A stretch of 64,000 nt of DNA from Microcoleus vaginatus HSN003 (GTDB taxonomy: Bacteria > Cyanobacteriota > Cyanobacteriia > Cyanobacteriales > Microcoleaceae), in the NCBI RefSeq assembly GCF_022701255.1, contig NZ_CP031705.1, forward strand, positions 620,001 through 684,000, given 5' to 3'. Under the pieces are notes generated by a model, which was not told the DNA's origin, did no database searches, and was given only the letters and a program-made list of their open reading frames with translations. Both the position numbers and the translations under genes were made by a program. The stretch's first letter is position 1; the number at the start of each line of letters is the position of its first letter. Positions 43,363 through 52,101 of this stretch are shown here, piece by piece.

Positions 43363-44322
43363 ATGGTTGCCGATAACCGTTCCGAAGTCCGCAAGGTTTT
43401 AATAATTACTTTATTGCTAAATTTGCTGGTGATGGCAATTAAAGCAGCCGTGGGATGGCTGACAGGTTCCCTCAGTTTGCTGGCAGATGCTTTGCACAGC
43501 GTCACGGACAGCGCTAATAATATTTTAGGATTGGTAACTAATCATTATGCCAATCCGCAGCCCGATCGCGATCATCCCTACGGACACCAAAAATTTGACG
43601 CTCTCGGAGCTCTGGGAATAGCTGTTTTTCTGGGAATTGCCTGTTTTGAAATTCTCAGCGGCGCTGTTGAAAGGCTGATTAACGGGGGTAAAGTTGTCAA
43701 AATATCCCCAAATGAACTGTGGATTTTGTTGATTGTCCTGGGAATTAATATTTTTGTTACTTTTTACGAGCGCAGGGTTGGGAAACGCCTTGGGAGCGCG
43801 ATTTTGGTGGCTGACGCTCAGCACACAATGAGCGATGTTTGGGTGACAATTATGGTCATCGGCGGGTTGATTGGTGTTTGGCAAGGGCAGGTTTGGAATA
43901 TACCTCAATTACAATCCCTGGATGTGTTTTTGTCTTTTCCTGTGGCTGTTTTGGTATTTAGCAGCGGTTGGAAGGTTTTAACAGAAAATCTGCCTTGGTT
44001 GGTGGATGAAATGGCGATCGCACCGGAAGTTATTCAGGCTATCGCGATCGATGTACCGGGGGTTGTTAACTGTCACTCGATCGCCTCCCGTGGCGTTGTA
44101 GGGCGTCAAGTATTTATTGAGATGCACATGATTGTGGATGCTGTCGATGTAGAAACTGCTCACCGGATTACAGAAGAAGTAGAAGCCCGTTTGGAACAAC
44201 GTTTCAGCCCTGTACGCATCTTAATTCACGTTGAGCCGCCGGCTTACCATTCCGACCAAATTAGCTACGATTCTGAAGAAAAGGAAGAAGGAAAGAGGAA
44301 GCAGGAAGGAGAAAAAATGTAG
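43363..44322 (+). CDS. Cation diffusion facilitator (CDF) transporter
   Basis: 319 residues from the ATG at 43363, preceded by GAGGAG. Six membrane helices with the metal-site motifs of CDF proteins: LADALHSVTDSANN (HxxxD in helix 2) and VADAQHTMSDVWV (HxxxD in helix 5). The C-terminal cytoplasmic domain (about 215-295; VVNCHSIASRGVVGRQVFIEMHM) is the metal-regulated dimer domain. It exports Zn2+, Co2+, Fe2+ or Mn2+ by proton exchange; the ion cannot be told from sequence. The last 25 residues are charged and Glu/Lys-rich. Confidence 0.92.
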   Translation: MVADNRSEVRKVLIITLLLNLLVMAIKAAVGWLTGSLSLLADALHSVTDSANNILGLVTNHYANPQPDRDHPYGHQKFDALGALGIAVFLGIACFEILSGAVERLINGGKVVKISPNELWILLIVLGINIFVTFYERRVGKRLGSAILVADAQHTMSDVWVTIMVIGGLIGVWQGQVWNIPQLQSLDVFLSFPVAVLVFSSGWKVLTENLPWLVDEMAIAPEVIQAIAIDVPGVVNCHSIASRGVVGRQVFIEMHMIVDAVDVETAHRITEEVEARLEQRFSPVRILIHVEPPAYHSDQISYDSEEKEEGKRKQEGEKM

Positions 44323-44526
44323 GGTGTATCCCCAGCAAACAGCAGCTTGAGGGATGAAGGAGGAAGGCGATTTTTGCGATCGCAATTCCTCCAATTTTTT
44401 AAAGGCTATCAAGGGAATTAGAGCGATCGCACTTAATTGAGTGGCAGTTTTCCACAGGAAAAGGGGGGTTTTCCCCAGAAATATGCAAGTTTTCCACAAT
44501 AGTTTTGATAATTATCGAGCAAAAGA

Positions 44527-45183
44527 CTATTGGTACAAGTTCTGAGTTTTTTGGATTTCTACGGCCATTTTCTGTCGCAAGTCCCAAGGTAGCAGAATCT
44601 CGACTTCTGAACCTAAAGCTCGCAACCACCTCAGCGGGTAGTAGTCTGTCTCTCGGTAAGTGACTTGGTAGTAAGCATCGTCGGTTGGGCGAGACTGGAG
44701 GATTTCTAAAAGAGCCGATCGATGTTCTGGGTTGGGAGTATATTGTTTGATTAATGTGGCGGCGCGATCGATATCTATGGCGGTACAGGTAGAGTGAATG
44801 CTGATTCCTTGCAGGTAGGATTGAGCGAAAGTGCGATCGAACCGCAATACCATCAGCGCAGTTTCTTTATAAAAATCGCAGCCCCAAGCTTCCTTTAACA
44901 TATCTTTAACTGTTCTGGGAGTTGGCAGGTTATTTTCCTGATATTTTTCTTTGAGTAATTGCGGAACCCGAGCATCTTGCCAATCCAAGGATTCTAGACG
45001 TTTTGAAATAATGCGATAGAGCCGATATTTGTACCAATTAATTTCACCTCTGGGAGTGCTGCCGTAGGCACACAAATATTTAGCTCGCTCCATAAAGTAA
45101 ATACAAACAGGATAAACAACGCACTCTTTAATCTGATTTAGATGAGCGCTGCGATAAGTTAATAGCAAAGGAGCGATCCGCAA
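44527..45183 (-). CDS. TIGR03985-type (CRISPR-associated) protein, N-terminally truncated
   Basis: About 218 codons from a TTG at 45183; a TAG codon directly precedes it in frame, so the N-terminal part is missing. The C-terminal region has the features I recall for TIGR03985 proteins (WYL-like, CRISPR-associated in cyanobacteria): VVYPVCIYFMERAKYLCAYG, GEINWYKYRLYRI, RLESLDWQDARVPQLL, WLRALGSEVEILLPWDLRQKM. Such proteins are thought to be ligand-binding regulators of some type III or I systems. No CRISPR array or other cas gene is seen in this window, so it is an orphan. It may not be expressed without an N-terminal DNA-binding part. Confidence 0.6.
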   Translation of the reverse strand: MRIAPLLLTYRSAHLNQIKECVVYPVCIYFMERAKYLCAYGSTPRGEINWYKYRLYRIISKRLESLDWQDARVPQLLKEKYQENNLPTPRTVKDMLKEAWGCDFYKETALMVLRFDRTFAQSYLQGISIHSTCTAIDIDRAATLIKQYTPNPEHRSALLEILQSRPTDDAYYQVTYRETDYYPLRWLRALGSEVEILLPWDLRQKMAVEIQKTQNLYQ

Positions 45184-45491
45184 CTAGGACAACGCTACAA
45201 CATGGGTGGGAATTTAGCAAACAAGCTTTACTTTCTAAATTGTTAAAAAATGTGCCTTACGGACCTTTTTTAAATATAAGTTAGTGGCACAATTATTTAT
45301 CTTTATCCCTGGGCGCATTAATACCTTTATACCCGATTTTTTTACCCTTATTAAAGGCTAATTAGGCCGTTTGTTTGTCCATCAAACCCGGTTTCTGGCA
45401 AGCCGTTCGTCCAGGAGTATATCTTCCTTTACGAGGGTGACTTGATTCCGATTTGTGGTATATTTTCTGTGCGAGGGGATTTTTTAGGACA
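45184..45491. other. Intergenic region
   Basis: About 308 bp between divergent genes. It contains a dispersed AAACCCGGTTTCT repeat near 45386. No recognisable coding sequence for the missing N-terminus of the TIGR03985-like protein was found here. Confidence 0.45.
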
Positions 45492-46964
45492 ATGTTCGAT
45501 ATGAAACGTTTAAAATTAAAATCAATGCTGGCGGCGGCGATCGCGATCGCCTTTTGTTTAATTGCGATCGCCAGCTACGCCCAAGCCAACAAGACTTTAA
45601 CACTGGCGACTTCCCCAGACTACCCGCCCTATGAATTTAAAGATACGGCTGTTAGCGGCAACGAAATCATCGGTTTTGACATCGATATTGCCAAATATAT
45701 TACTAAAAAATTAGGCTATGAGCTGAAAGTAATTGGCATGGATTTTAACGGCTTAATTCCCGCTTTGCAGGCGGGAAGAGCCGATTTTGTGATGGCTGGA
45801 ATGACTCCCACAGCAGAAAGGAAAAAAAATGTTGCTTTTTCTGACCTTTACTACGAAGCTCAAAATACAATTGTCGCCAATAAAGGCAGCAATTTGACCA
45901 AAGCTGAAGATTTAGCCGGGAAAAAAGTAGGCGTTCAACTCGGAAGCATTCAGCAGGAAGCTGTGAAAAAAATGCCCGGTGTGCAACTGGCTGCTCTCAA
46001 TAGGATTCCTGACATCATTCAAGAAATTAAATCGAACCGGATCGCGGCAGGAGTGATCGAGGATACTGTCGCTACGGGTTATGCAGCAGCGAACCCGGAC
46101 TTGGAATTTAACACAATCCCGAATACTGAAGAAAGCGGTTCGGCGATCGCCTTTCCGAAAGGTTCGAGATTAGTTCCCGAATTCAACCGAGTCCTTCAGC
46201 AAATGAAAGCCAGCGGTCAAATTAAGGAACTAGCTACTAAGTGGTTTTCTCGACCAATTCCGCAAGAACCTGCTCAAGCAAATCAGCCTCCGGTAGTGTC
46301 CAAGTTCCGGTTAGATTTTGGCAAAATCTTGCCGAGTTTGCCTTATATTTTGTCCGGGATTTGGGTAACGCTAACTTTTACCTTGCTGTCGGGATTTCTG
46401 GGATTCCTCTGGGGAATCGTGCTGTCTCTGTTTAAGATTTCTAGCATTAAACCGCTGTTCTGGTTTGGCACTGCTTACACCTCAATTTTTCGAGGAACGC
46501 CGCTAATTTTGCAGTTGATTTTAGTTTATTTTGCAACACCGCAGCTTACAGGCTATAATATATCGGCGCTGCAAGCTGGCGTCATTACTTTTTCCCTGAA
46601 TTCTGGGGCTTATATTTCCGAAACAATCCGCGCGGGAATTCAAGCCGTAGATAAAGGTCAAAAAGAAGCCGCAGAATCCCTTGGTGTTCCCTACAAACTG
46701 ATGATGGGTGATATTATCTTGCCGCAAGCCTTGAAAAATATTTTGCCTGCATTGGTGAATGAAAGTATTGCTTTGCTGAAGGATTCAGCTTTAGTTTCAG
46801 TAATTGGCGTAGAAGACTTGCTGCGCCGCGCTACAATTGTGGGAGCAGAAAAGTATATTTACTTTGAACCTTTGATATTTGTCGGCGCAATTTATTATTT
46901 GATGGTGCTTAGTTTAACTTGGGGGGCCAATGTACTCGAACGTAGACTCCAAAGTAGCAGTTAA
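45492..46964 (+). CDS. Polar amino-acid ABC transporter: substrate-binding protein fused to permease
   Basis: 490 residues from the ATG at 45492; ATG at 45501 (MKRLKLKSM) is an alternative. Signal peptide about 6-32 (AAAIAIAFCLIAIASYAQA). The periplasmic binding domain (about 35-260; LTLATSPDYPPYEFKD, GFDIDIAKYITKKLGYEL, MAGMTPTAERKKNVAFSDLYY) is of the HisJ/GlnH type. The permease domain (about 280-490; FRGTPLILQLILVYF, EAAESLGVPYKLMMGDIILPQAL) follows in the same chain, as in some Gram-positive glutamine transporters. It carries a polar amino acid into the cell. The ATPase gene overlaps its 3' end. Confidence 0.92.
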   Translation: MFDMKRLKLKSMLAAAIAIAFCLIAIASYAQANKTLTLATSPDYPPYEFKDTAVSGNEIIGFDIDIAKYITKKLGYELKVIGMDFNGLIPALQAGRADFVMAGMTPTAERKKNVAFSDLYYEAQNTIVANKGSNLTKAEDLAGKKVGVQLGSIQQEAVKKMPGVQLAALNRIPDIIQEIKSNRIAAGVIEDTVATGYAAANPDLEFNTIPNTEESGSAIAFPKGSRLVPEFNRVLQQMKASGQIKELATKWFSRPIPQEPAQANQPPVVSKFRLDFGKILPSLPYILSGIWVTLTFTLLSGFLGFLWGIVLSLFKISSIKPLFWFGTAYTSIFRGTPLILQLILVYFATPQLTGYNISALQAGVITFSLNSGAYISETIRAGIQAVDKGQKEAAESLGVPYKLMMGDIILPQALKNILPALVNESIALLKDSALVSVIGVEDLLRRATIVGAEKYIYFEPLIFVGAIYYLMVLSLTWGANVLERRLQSSS

Positions 46965-47679
46965 GGTCGATCGCCTGTATAAATCTTTTGGCAATCTGAA
47001 GGTTTTGCGCGAGATAACTACTGAGATTCATAAAGGAGAAGTGATTGCCATTATCGGCCCTTCGGGGTGCGGCAAATCTACTTTTTTGCGGTGTTTGAAT
47101 TTACTGGAAATTCCGACTGCTGGACACATATACATTGATGGGGTGGATATTACTTTGCCGAAGGCAGATATTATGAAAATCCGCCAGAAAGTAGGGATGG
47201 TTTTTCAGCATTTCCACTTGTTCCCGCACATGACTGTGCTGCAAAATGTGATCTATGCGCCTGTAAAGGTGAAGCAAATTGCTAAGGATGAGGCGCGTCT
47301 GAAGGGGTTAGAATTGCTGGAAAAAGTGGGTTTGTCAGATAAGGCAGAGGTTTATCCTTCTAAGCTTTCGGGGGGACAAAAACAGCGGGTGGCGATCGCC
47401 CGCTGTTTGGCTATGGAACCGGAAATTTTGTTGATGGACGAACCGACTTCTGCACTCGATCCAGAAATGGTTAAAGAAGTTTTAGATGTGATGAAAGCTT
47501 TGACGAAAACCGGAATTACAATGGCAATTGTAACTCACGAAATGGGCTTTGCGCGGGAAGTCGCCCACCGGATTTTGTTTTTGGATGGCGGAAAGGTGGC
47601 GGAAGATGTGCCGCCGCAGGAGTTTTTTAGCAACCCAAAGTGCGATCGCGCCAAGCAATTTCTGGAAAAAATGCTTTAA
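46930..47679 (+). CDS. glnQ: Polar amino-acid ABC transporter ATP-binding protein (GlnQ-like)
   Basis: 249 residues. Walker A GPSGCGKS (about 43-50), Q-loop VFQHFHLFPHM, signature LSGGQKQRVAIARCL, Walker B ILLMDEPTSALDPE and switch VTHEMGFAREVA, the classic GlnQ/HisP pattern. It powers the fused binding protein/permease. The ATG at 46930 lies 35 bp inside the upstream gene in another frame, so the two are translationally coupled. Substrate (glutamine, arginine or histidine) cannot be decided here. Confidence 0.92.
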   Translation: MYSNVDSKVAVKVDRLYKSFGNLKVLREITTEIHKGEVIAIIGPSGCGKSTFLRCLNLLEIPTAGHIYIDGVDITLPKADIMKIRQKVGMVFQHFHLFPHMTVLQNVIYAPVKVKQIAKDEARLKGLELLEKVGLSDKAEVYPSKLSGGQKQRVAIARCLAMEPEILLMDEPTSALDPEMVKEVLDVMKALTKTGITMAIVTHEMGFAREVAHRILFLDGGKVAEDVPPQEFFSNPKCDRAKQFLEKML

Positions 47680-47699
47680 TTCATATAAGAATTAGAGTT

Positions 47700-47736
47700 T
47701 TTAACCGCAGAGGACACAGAGGACACAGAGAGAGTT
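47700..47736. repeat. Dispersed CCGCAGAGGACACAGAGGACA repeat
   Basis: A short direct repeat (AGAGGACACAGAGGACACAG) lies just after glnQ. An inverted relative (TCCTCTGCCTCCTCTGCGG) lies near 10408-10428. This is a commonly dispersed intergenic repeat in filamentous cyanobacteria. Confidence 0.6.
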
Positions 47737-47839
47737 AGAGGAGAAAGAGAAAGTTGCGGTAGGGTGCGTCAGGTTGGAGATGCTCGATCGCCACGGAAAG
47801 TATAATAATGTTGATCCAGTGATTAAATTGGTAATTCTG

Positions 47840-48565
47840 TTAGAAAAAGGAGAGAATTCTTTGAATCACCTGGGTATTAAAATCTTGCGGAAAGCGGTCT
47901 CTTTCCTGAGCGTGATCGAGAAAGAAAGTCTTGGGATAATAAGCAAGACCGACTTCGATCTCGCTAATCTTTTCTAATAAGGGTTCGATCTGATCAATTT
48001 TGTCGGGATGACGATGTTGGATGAGAGTTGCAGCATTCCTAAAATGCCGCCCCTCATCCTGCGTCACCAAATGTCCTACGCGAGCAAAGCCGTTCCCATA
48101 GTGTTGGTAGAATTCCTTAATATCCCGGTGATAAGACCACACGGAACCCATTTCGTCAAACATTAAACCAACTAGAATGGTGAATTCGTTCTCAATCAGA
48201 AACGAGATTGGTTCGAGTTCATGCACCCGACTCTGGTTTTTTTGGTCGATCGCCTCTGGGGACAAACCTGATACCATGTGATAGACCTTACGTAGAGCAA
48301 CGTAGTGCCGTAATTCGTCTTGCAGCCAAAGTTCGATCGCACTCATGAATTCTAACGAGAACTCGGAACTGCGAGATAGCAGATGCTCGTAGAGTGGCTG
48401 ACTGTCTCCCTCAGAGAACACATCTCGGCTGAGGAGATCCATAAATCCAGCCTGAATTGTAGGCGCGACTTCGGGAATTTTAAACTCATCGGCAATAAAT
48501 TCATCTACACTCCACTCACTGCTAAGAATTGGAATTCCCCGGACATCATGAGTTTGTAATTTCAT
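47840..48565 (-). CDS. Ferritin-like (carboxylate-bridged) diiron protein
   Basis: 241 residues, mostly helical. Two ExxH motifs sit on separate helices: Glu84-Leu-Arg-His87 in LQDELRHYVA and Glu171-Gly-Arg-His174 in QDEGRHFRNA, with further helical Glu (E78, E125/E127, E138) that could complete a diiron site. This is the ligand pattern of ferritin-like diiron oxygenases/oxidases. No N-terminal signal is present. I cannot name its substrate. It is 18 bp after the ATP-grasp gene on the same strand, so the two proteins probably act together, the ligase making or modifying a small peptide and the diiron protein oxidising it (inference). Confidence 0.75.
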   Translation of the reverse strand: MKLQTHDVRGIPILSSEWSVDEFIADEFKIPEVAPTIQAGFMDLLSRDVFSEGDSQPLYEHLLSRSSEFSLEFMSAIELWLQDELRHYVALRKVYHMVSGLSPEAIDQKNQSRVHELEPISFLIENEFTILVGLMFDEMGSVWSYHRDIKEFYQHYGNGFARVGHLVTQDEGRHFRNAATLIQHRHPDKIDQIEPLLEKISEIEVGLAYYPKTFFLDHAQERDRFPQDFNTQVIQRILSFF

Positions 48566-48583
48566 AGTTTTTCTGATTAGAAT

Positions 48584-49891
48584 TTAAGTATTCACCAGAC
48601 GATCGCTCACGATATGCGGAACGATTAAGCAATGTCGTCCGGTGATCGGATTGGTATCTCCGCGCAATACGATGCCGGATGGAGTATCGCCAACAATCCA
48701 GGAACCTACGACGAAGTGGTAGCCAAAATATTCGGGCAAGGGTTGATAGGACTGAATAATGAATCCTTCGCGATCGTAGCCCATCGCCTCGCGGGCGTGA
48801 ACGGCTCCGGCAACAAAATCGCCTGTTTCAATAGAAACCCCAACACCTTCTAGACCCACGAGGGGCTTTTTGACGTGCATTTGGGTCAGTAATGCTGTGG
48901 ATTCGATCGAGATAGTATCTGTGAAGAAAGTCGGTAGCAAGAATTGAGCGTACACTGGGTGGTTGCCAAATAATTCCCACATCCACACCATCGATCCTTT
49001 ATTGCTTAAAATCTGTTTCCACAGTGGTTCAATGATTTTCACGTCCCCTGCTATCAGGCGCGATGCTAGGGCTTCATCTGCGTTAAAGGATTGGCTGGCG
49101 AGTTGCAAATCCAGCCAATCGACGATTTTCCACAGCCGCAAGATCCGATTATTGAATTGATCGACAAAAAATCCTTCTTCATCCACGCCCAGATGGTTAC
49201 GCAATCCTACCAGTTGGGTGAAAAAGCGATCGTTTCCCAATTCTTGATTAATAATTTCTACCAGTTGTCCTGCCATCTCGGTATCTTCTGACAGATGCTC
49301 GTCAATTAACAAGCTCAGACCGAACTGCTTTAAATCATAATGACGGCTTAGAGTGCGGAATCGACCTGCAACTTCATCCCAAAAGTTGTTGAACTGATTG
49401 GCATCGTTGGGGAGCGATCGCAAATCTCGGCTTGGTTTTTTCATGTCATCTAACCACAGCCATTGATAGACCGTTTCTGCACCCAAGAGAGGAGTTTCGC
49501 CGTTGATTTCTAGAAGGCTAATTTTTCCATCTTCAGTGACGGCAAGATCGAAACGGGTATAAAGAGACATATCTTCTGCTTCGTCAACCCGATCCCACGA
49601 AACCTGAATTGCTTCCCAGAAAGCAGGGGGAATAGCAAGTTTTTTCATCCGATTTTCTAGGCCATCAGCGGTGAAAAACCAGTCCAAAAACTCCCGACAC
49701 ATATCCCAAAGAGCCTCAGTAGCATCCCAGATCCTCGCCTCTTCCTGGCGCGAAAACATCACCCCGAAGGGACGGTGTAAGGCTTCTGCCCAGTAGCGTT
49801 GGTTGATGTCTGCAAGAGGCTGACATTGGTAGGCGTTATCTAATACGTGCTGCTGCCAGTTGCGTCGTCGCTGAAACAAAAAGGGATACAT
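48584..49891 (-). CDS. Glutathionylspermidine synthase-type ATP-grasp ligase (YgiC-like)
   Basis: 435 residues. Clear resemblance to the GSP_synth family: RPFGVMFSRQEEARIWDATE, LYTRFDLAVTEDGKISLLEINGETPLLGAETVYQWLW (the Arg-Phe-Asp and Glu-x-Asn motifs of the ATP-grasp), VWMWELFGNHPVYAQFLLPTFF, VKKPLVGLEGVGV (ATP-binding Lys) and GYHFVVGSWIVGDTPSGIVLRGD. Family members form amide bonds between a peptide carboxylate and an amine with ATP. The amidase half of E. coli Gsp is absent. It resembles E. coli YgiC, whose gene is next to ygiB (DUF1190), and a DUF1190 gene lies just upstream here. Its true substrate is unknown. Confidence 0.88.
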   Translation of the reverse strand: MYPFLFQRRRNWQQHVLDNAYQCQPLADINQRYWAEALHRPFGVMFSRQEEARIWDATEALWDMCREFLDWFFTADGLENRMKKLAIPPAFWEAIQVSWDRVDEAEDMSLYTRFDLAVTEDGKISLLEINGETPLLGAETVYQWLWLDDMKKPSRDLRSLPNDANQFNNFWDEVAGRFRTLSRHYDLKQFGLSLLIDEHLSEDTEMAGQLVEIINQELGNDRFFTQLVGLRNHLGVDEEGFFVDQFNNRILRLWKIVDWLDLQLASQSFNADEALASRLIAGDVKIIEPLWKQILSNKGSMVWMWELFGNHPVYAQFLLPTFFTDTISIESTALLTQMHVKKPLVGLEGVGVSIETGDFVAGAVHAREAMGYDREGFIIQSYQPLPEYFGYHFVVGSWIVGDTPSGIVLRGDTNPITGRHCLIVPHIVSDRLVNT

Positions 49892-50171
49892 AGATGAAGC
49901 ACCTTGCTAGTGGTGTGGAACTAAAGGCTCTACAAAAACAGAGAAAAGAACTAGAGAAAAAATAGTTGTGGGATGAATCGCCGCTCAAAAATGCTTGCAT
50001 CATATTAATTCCGGCTGCGTCGGCAGGATATCAAATCCGTGCTTCATCGTCGGGCGTAAAGTCGAATCAAGCGGCCAACAAATAATTCGCGCAATTTTCA
50101 TTTTTTTGACCCCGAGTCAACAGTCAACAGTCAACAGTCAACAATGATAAGGAGTGCAACCGGAATCGATG
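49892..50171. other. Intergenic region in the DUF1190/ATP-grasp cluster
   Basis: 280 bp between the DUF1190 stop and the ATP-grasp start, mostly filled by family A copy 4. This repeat separates two genes that are usually close together, so an internal promoter may be needed. Confidence 0.55.
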
Positions 50172-50174
50172 TCA
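50001..50174. repeat. Family A repeat, copy 4
   Basis: Left part ATATTAATTCCGGCTGCGTC, right end GTGCAACCGGAATCGATGTCA, and inside ACCCCGAGTCAACAGTCAAC followed by more AGTCAAC heptads (about 50113-50143). The right end overlaps the stop codon of the DUF1190 gene (50172), so the repeat reaches or supplies the gene's 3' end. Confidence 0.75.
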
Positions 50175-50825
50175 CTTGCCTCCGCTTCCCAGAGAACCCG
50201 TGGATCGGACAGAATTACCAAAGCTCCCTCGTCCCTTTATGGTTCCCCGAGCTGCGTGGCCTGGGGGGCGATTTGGGGTGTCGCGACTGGAGGAAAAGGA
50301 GGGAGAATCTAGCGGTATGCCCTGTAGGGGACGAGTAATCTGGGTTCTATCTGGAGTTACAATTCCGATGTTGGAGCGGTAAACGGGTTGCACTGGATAA
50401 ACCCTGTAGGAGCCGCTAGAGCCGCCGTTAACCACTGTTGGAGGGGCATCATCATCGACATCATCGGTGAAATAGAAGCCGCCGAACTCTGGTCGCCATC
50501 CGGGGGTAGCAACGCTGGAATTCGATACCTGCGAGCAAATGCTTGCTGTGTCTTCTTGGCATTCTGGCTGTGTGCGATACACGGGCGTAATGCGTTCGTA
50601 TTCCTGCATTGCGTACCGGAACTGAGCCTGACACTGCTCTTTGGTGAACCCGTTGCTTTGGTTCATCGCATCTACAATACATTGCTGTTCGGATTCGTAG
50701 TAGCGTACTTCGTTGCGTTGGTGCAACATGGTATAAGCAAGATAGCCTAATCCACCGATCGCCAATACACCTGATGTAATTAGAAGGTAACGAATTGTTG
50801 TCGTTCGATTGTTGTTATGAGTCAT
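50172..50825 (-). CDS. DUF1190 (YgiB-like) protein
   Basis: 217 residues. One membrane helix (about 11-31, IRYLLITSGVLAIGGLGYLAY) is followed by a Cys-rich domain with paired Cys (EQQCIVDAMNQ, TKEQCQAQF, QPECQEDTASICSQV) and the pattern C..D....C..QF.YAM.EYERITPVY typical of DUF1190/YgiB. The tail from about 130 on is Ser/Gly/Arg-rich and low complexity. It is likely anchored in the membrane with an exported Cys domain. It lies upstream of the YgiC-like ligase on the same strand, as in the ygiBC pair of enterobacteria. Function is unknown. Confidence 0.82.
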   Translation of the reverse strand: MTHNNNRTTTIRYLLITSGVLAIGGLGYLAYTMLHQRNEVRYYESEQQCIVDAMNQSNGFTKEQCQAQFRYAMQEYERITPVYRTQPECQEDTASICSQVSNSSVATPGWRPEFGGFYFTDDVDDDAPPTVVNGGSSGSYRVYPVQPVYRSNIGIVTPDRTQITRPLQGIPLDSPSFSSSRDTPNRPPGHAARGTIKGRGSFGNSVRSTGSLGSGGK

Positions 50826-51039
50826 GGCTAACCAAAGGTTAGAGTCATTATTTCAAAGAACCTGTAATGTGATGAATTTGCTGCCACTGAGATGATTGGA
50901 TTTACACGGTCAGCCAAAGTTCAAGTAATTTACCTAAGTCTGTGAGTTGGCACTCACGACTTTGATTATAGCTTTTACTAGATTGCCCGATTCAGAGATT
51001 CCTCGAACGCAGCAAATTATATTCCTCAAATATTTGATT
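50826..51039. other. Intergenic region
   Basis: 214 bp between the DUF1190 gene and the end of the flippase-like gene. The DUF1190 promoter should lie here. Nothing else was seen. Confidence 0.4.
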
Positions 51040-52101
51040 TCAAATTCGCCTTTTTTGACTGCGCTGATTTCGCTGGCGATCGAGCTTTGCCAAAGCAGCC
51101 CCCGAAACATCCGCCAGAATGCTAATTATCCGATACAAAGCCACCGCACCCAGAATTATACCCGTAGAAAAGCGATCGGACAACAGGGCGATCGCCGTTG
51201 CTTCAAATACTCCCATTCCCCCCGGTGCTCCCGGTACGACTAAACCGACAACAAACGCAAAACAAAAAGCACCGAACAAGTTGGGAATATTGCTAAAGTT
51301 CACCGGAGTTAAAACCATTACAGTTAGCAAAAAACCGCAGCCCCGCAATCCGATAAAACACATTTGTCCGATTAACGGCACTAAAGGATAGCGTTTAATT
51401 GGCAAATTAATTTTGCGGTGCGACTTGACATTCGATGTTTTTTTAGCTATACTGGAGGTAGACTCTGTAGGAAAATTTAGTCGCTCCTCCGCAGCCTCCT
51501 CAGTCTGGGAATTTTCCCCATTGTTCTTTGATAACTTCAACCGCTCTACAAAGAGAACGATCGGATTTAAAATTCGGGGATGAATCGCCGTTAAAATAGC
51601 AGCCCAACCGAGAATCCGCAAAAACCAATTGATTTGGTCAAAACAAATCAACCCCATCAAAACGCCTGCAGAAGCCATCAGCAGCGGTTCCAGCAACACG
51701 CTGAGAGTAGCAGCTTTGGGGAAAATGCCTGCCTTTTTGGCGTCCAATATTCGACCCCAAAAATGCCAAATATTCCCCGGCAAATACTTGGCAATATTAG
51801 TTTTGAGAAAAACTTGAATCGCCCACGCCGCAGTTACAGGTTGGCGGAATTCCCGCAAAATCAACATCCACACCCAGCCGACAAAAATTAGAGAAAATAA
51901 AGTGACGCCAAGGGCGATCGCCAGCAACGGAAAACTTTCGGCTCGAATTTGGATATTCGCGACTTCTCGCCAGTGAGTTAAAAAAGCTTTGGCAATAAAT
52001 AAAAACGTCCCGCCCAAAATCAAATAGCGCAAATAAGGCTTTAAATGCGATTTCGCGAGATTGAAAAAATTCTGAATTCGATGCAAGTGTTGTTTTCCCA
52101 T
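51040..52101 (-). CDS. Lysylphosphatidylglycerol synthase TM-region/UPF0104 membrane protein
   Basis: 353 residues with about eight membrane helices. Motifs KTNIAKYLPGNIWHFWGRIL and VVGLVVPGAPGGMGVFEATAIALL identify the family, which shares its fold with the MprF flippase domain and AglD-type proteins. A hydrophilic insert (about 190-235, NNGENSQTEEAAEERLNFPT) splits the helices and is unusual in length. It probably moves or handles a lipid in the membrane. No LPG synthase (catalytic) domain is attached. Substrate is unknown. Confidence 0.85.
   Translation of the reverse strand: MGKQHLHRIQNFFNLAKSHLKPYLRYLILGGTFLFIAKAFLTHWREVANIQIRAESFPLLAIALGVTLFSLIFVGWVWMLILREFRQPVTAAWAIQVFLKTNIAKYLPGNIWHFWGRILDAKKAGIFPKAATLSVLLEPLLMASAGVLMGLICFDQINWFLRILGWAAILTAIHPRILNPIVLFVERLKLSKNNGENSQTEEAAEERLNFPTESTSSIAKKTSNVKSHRKINLPIKRYPLVPLIGQMCFIGLRGCGFLLTVMVLTPVNFSNIPNLFGAFCFAFVVGLVVPGAPGGMGVFEATAIALLSDRFSTGIILGAVALYRIISILADVSGAALAKLDRQRNQRSQKRRI

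Noticed and set aside
47774..47977. Plus-strand 67-codon frame at the end of the diiron gene
   Set aside because: It overlaps the diiron gene's 3' end in antisense and has no family match or ribosome-binding site.
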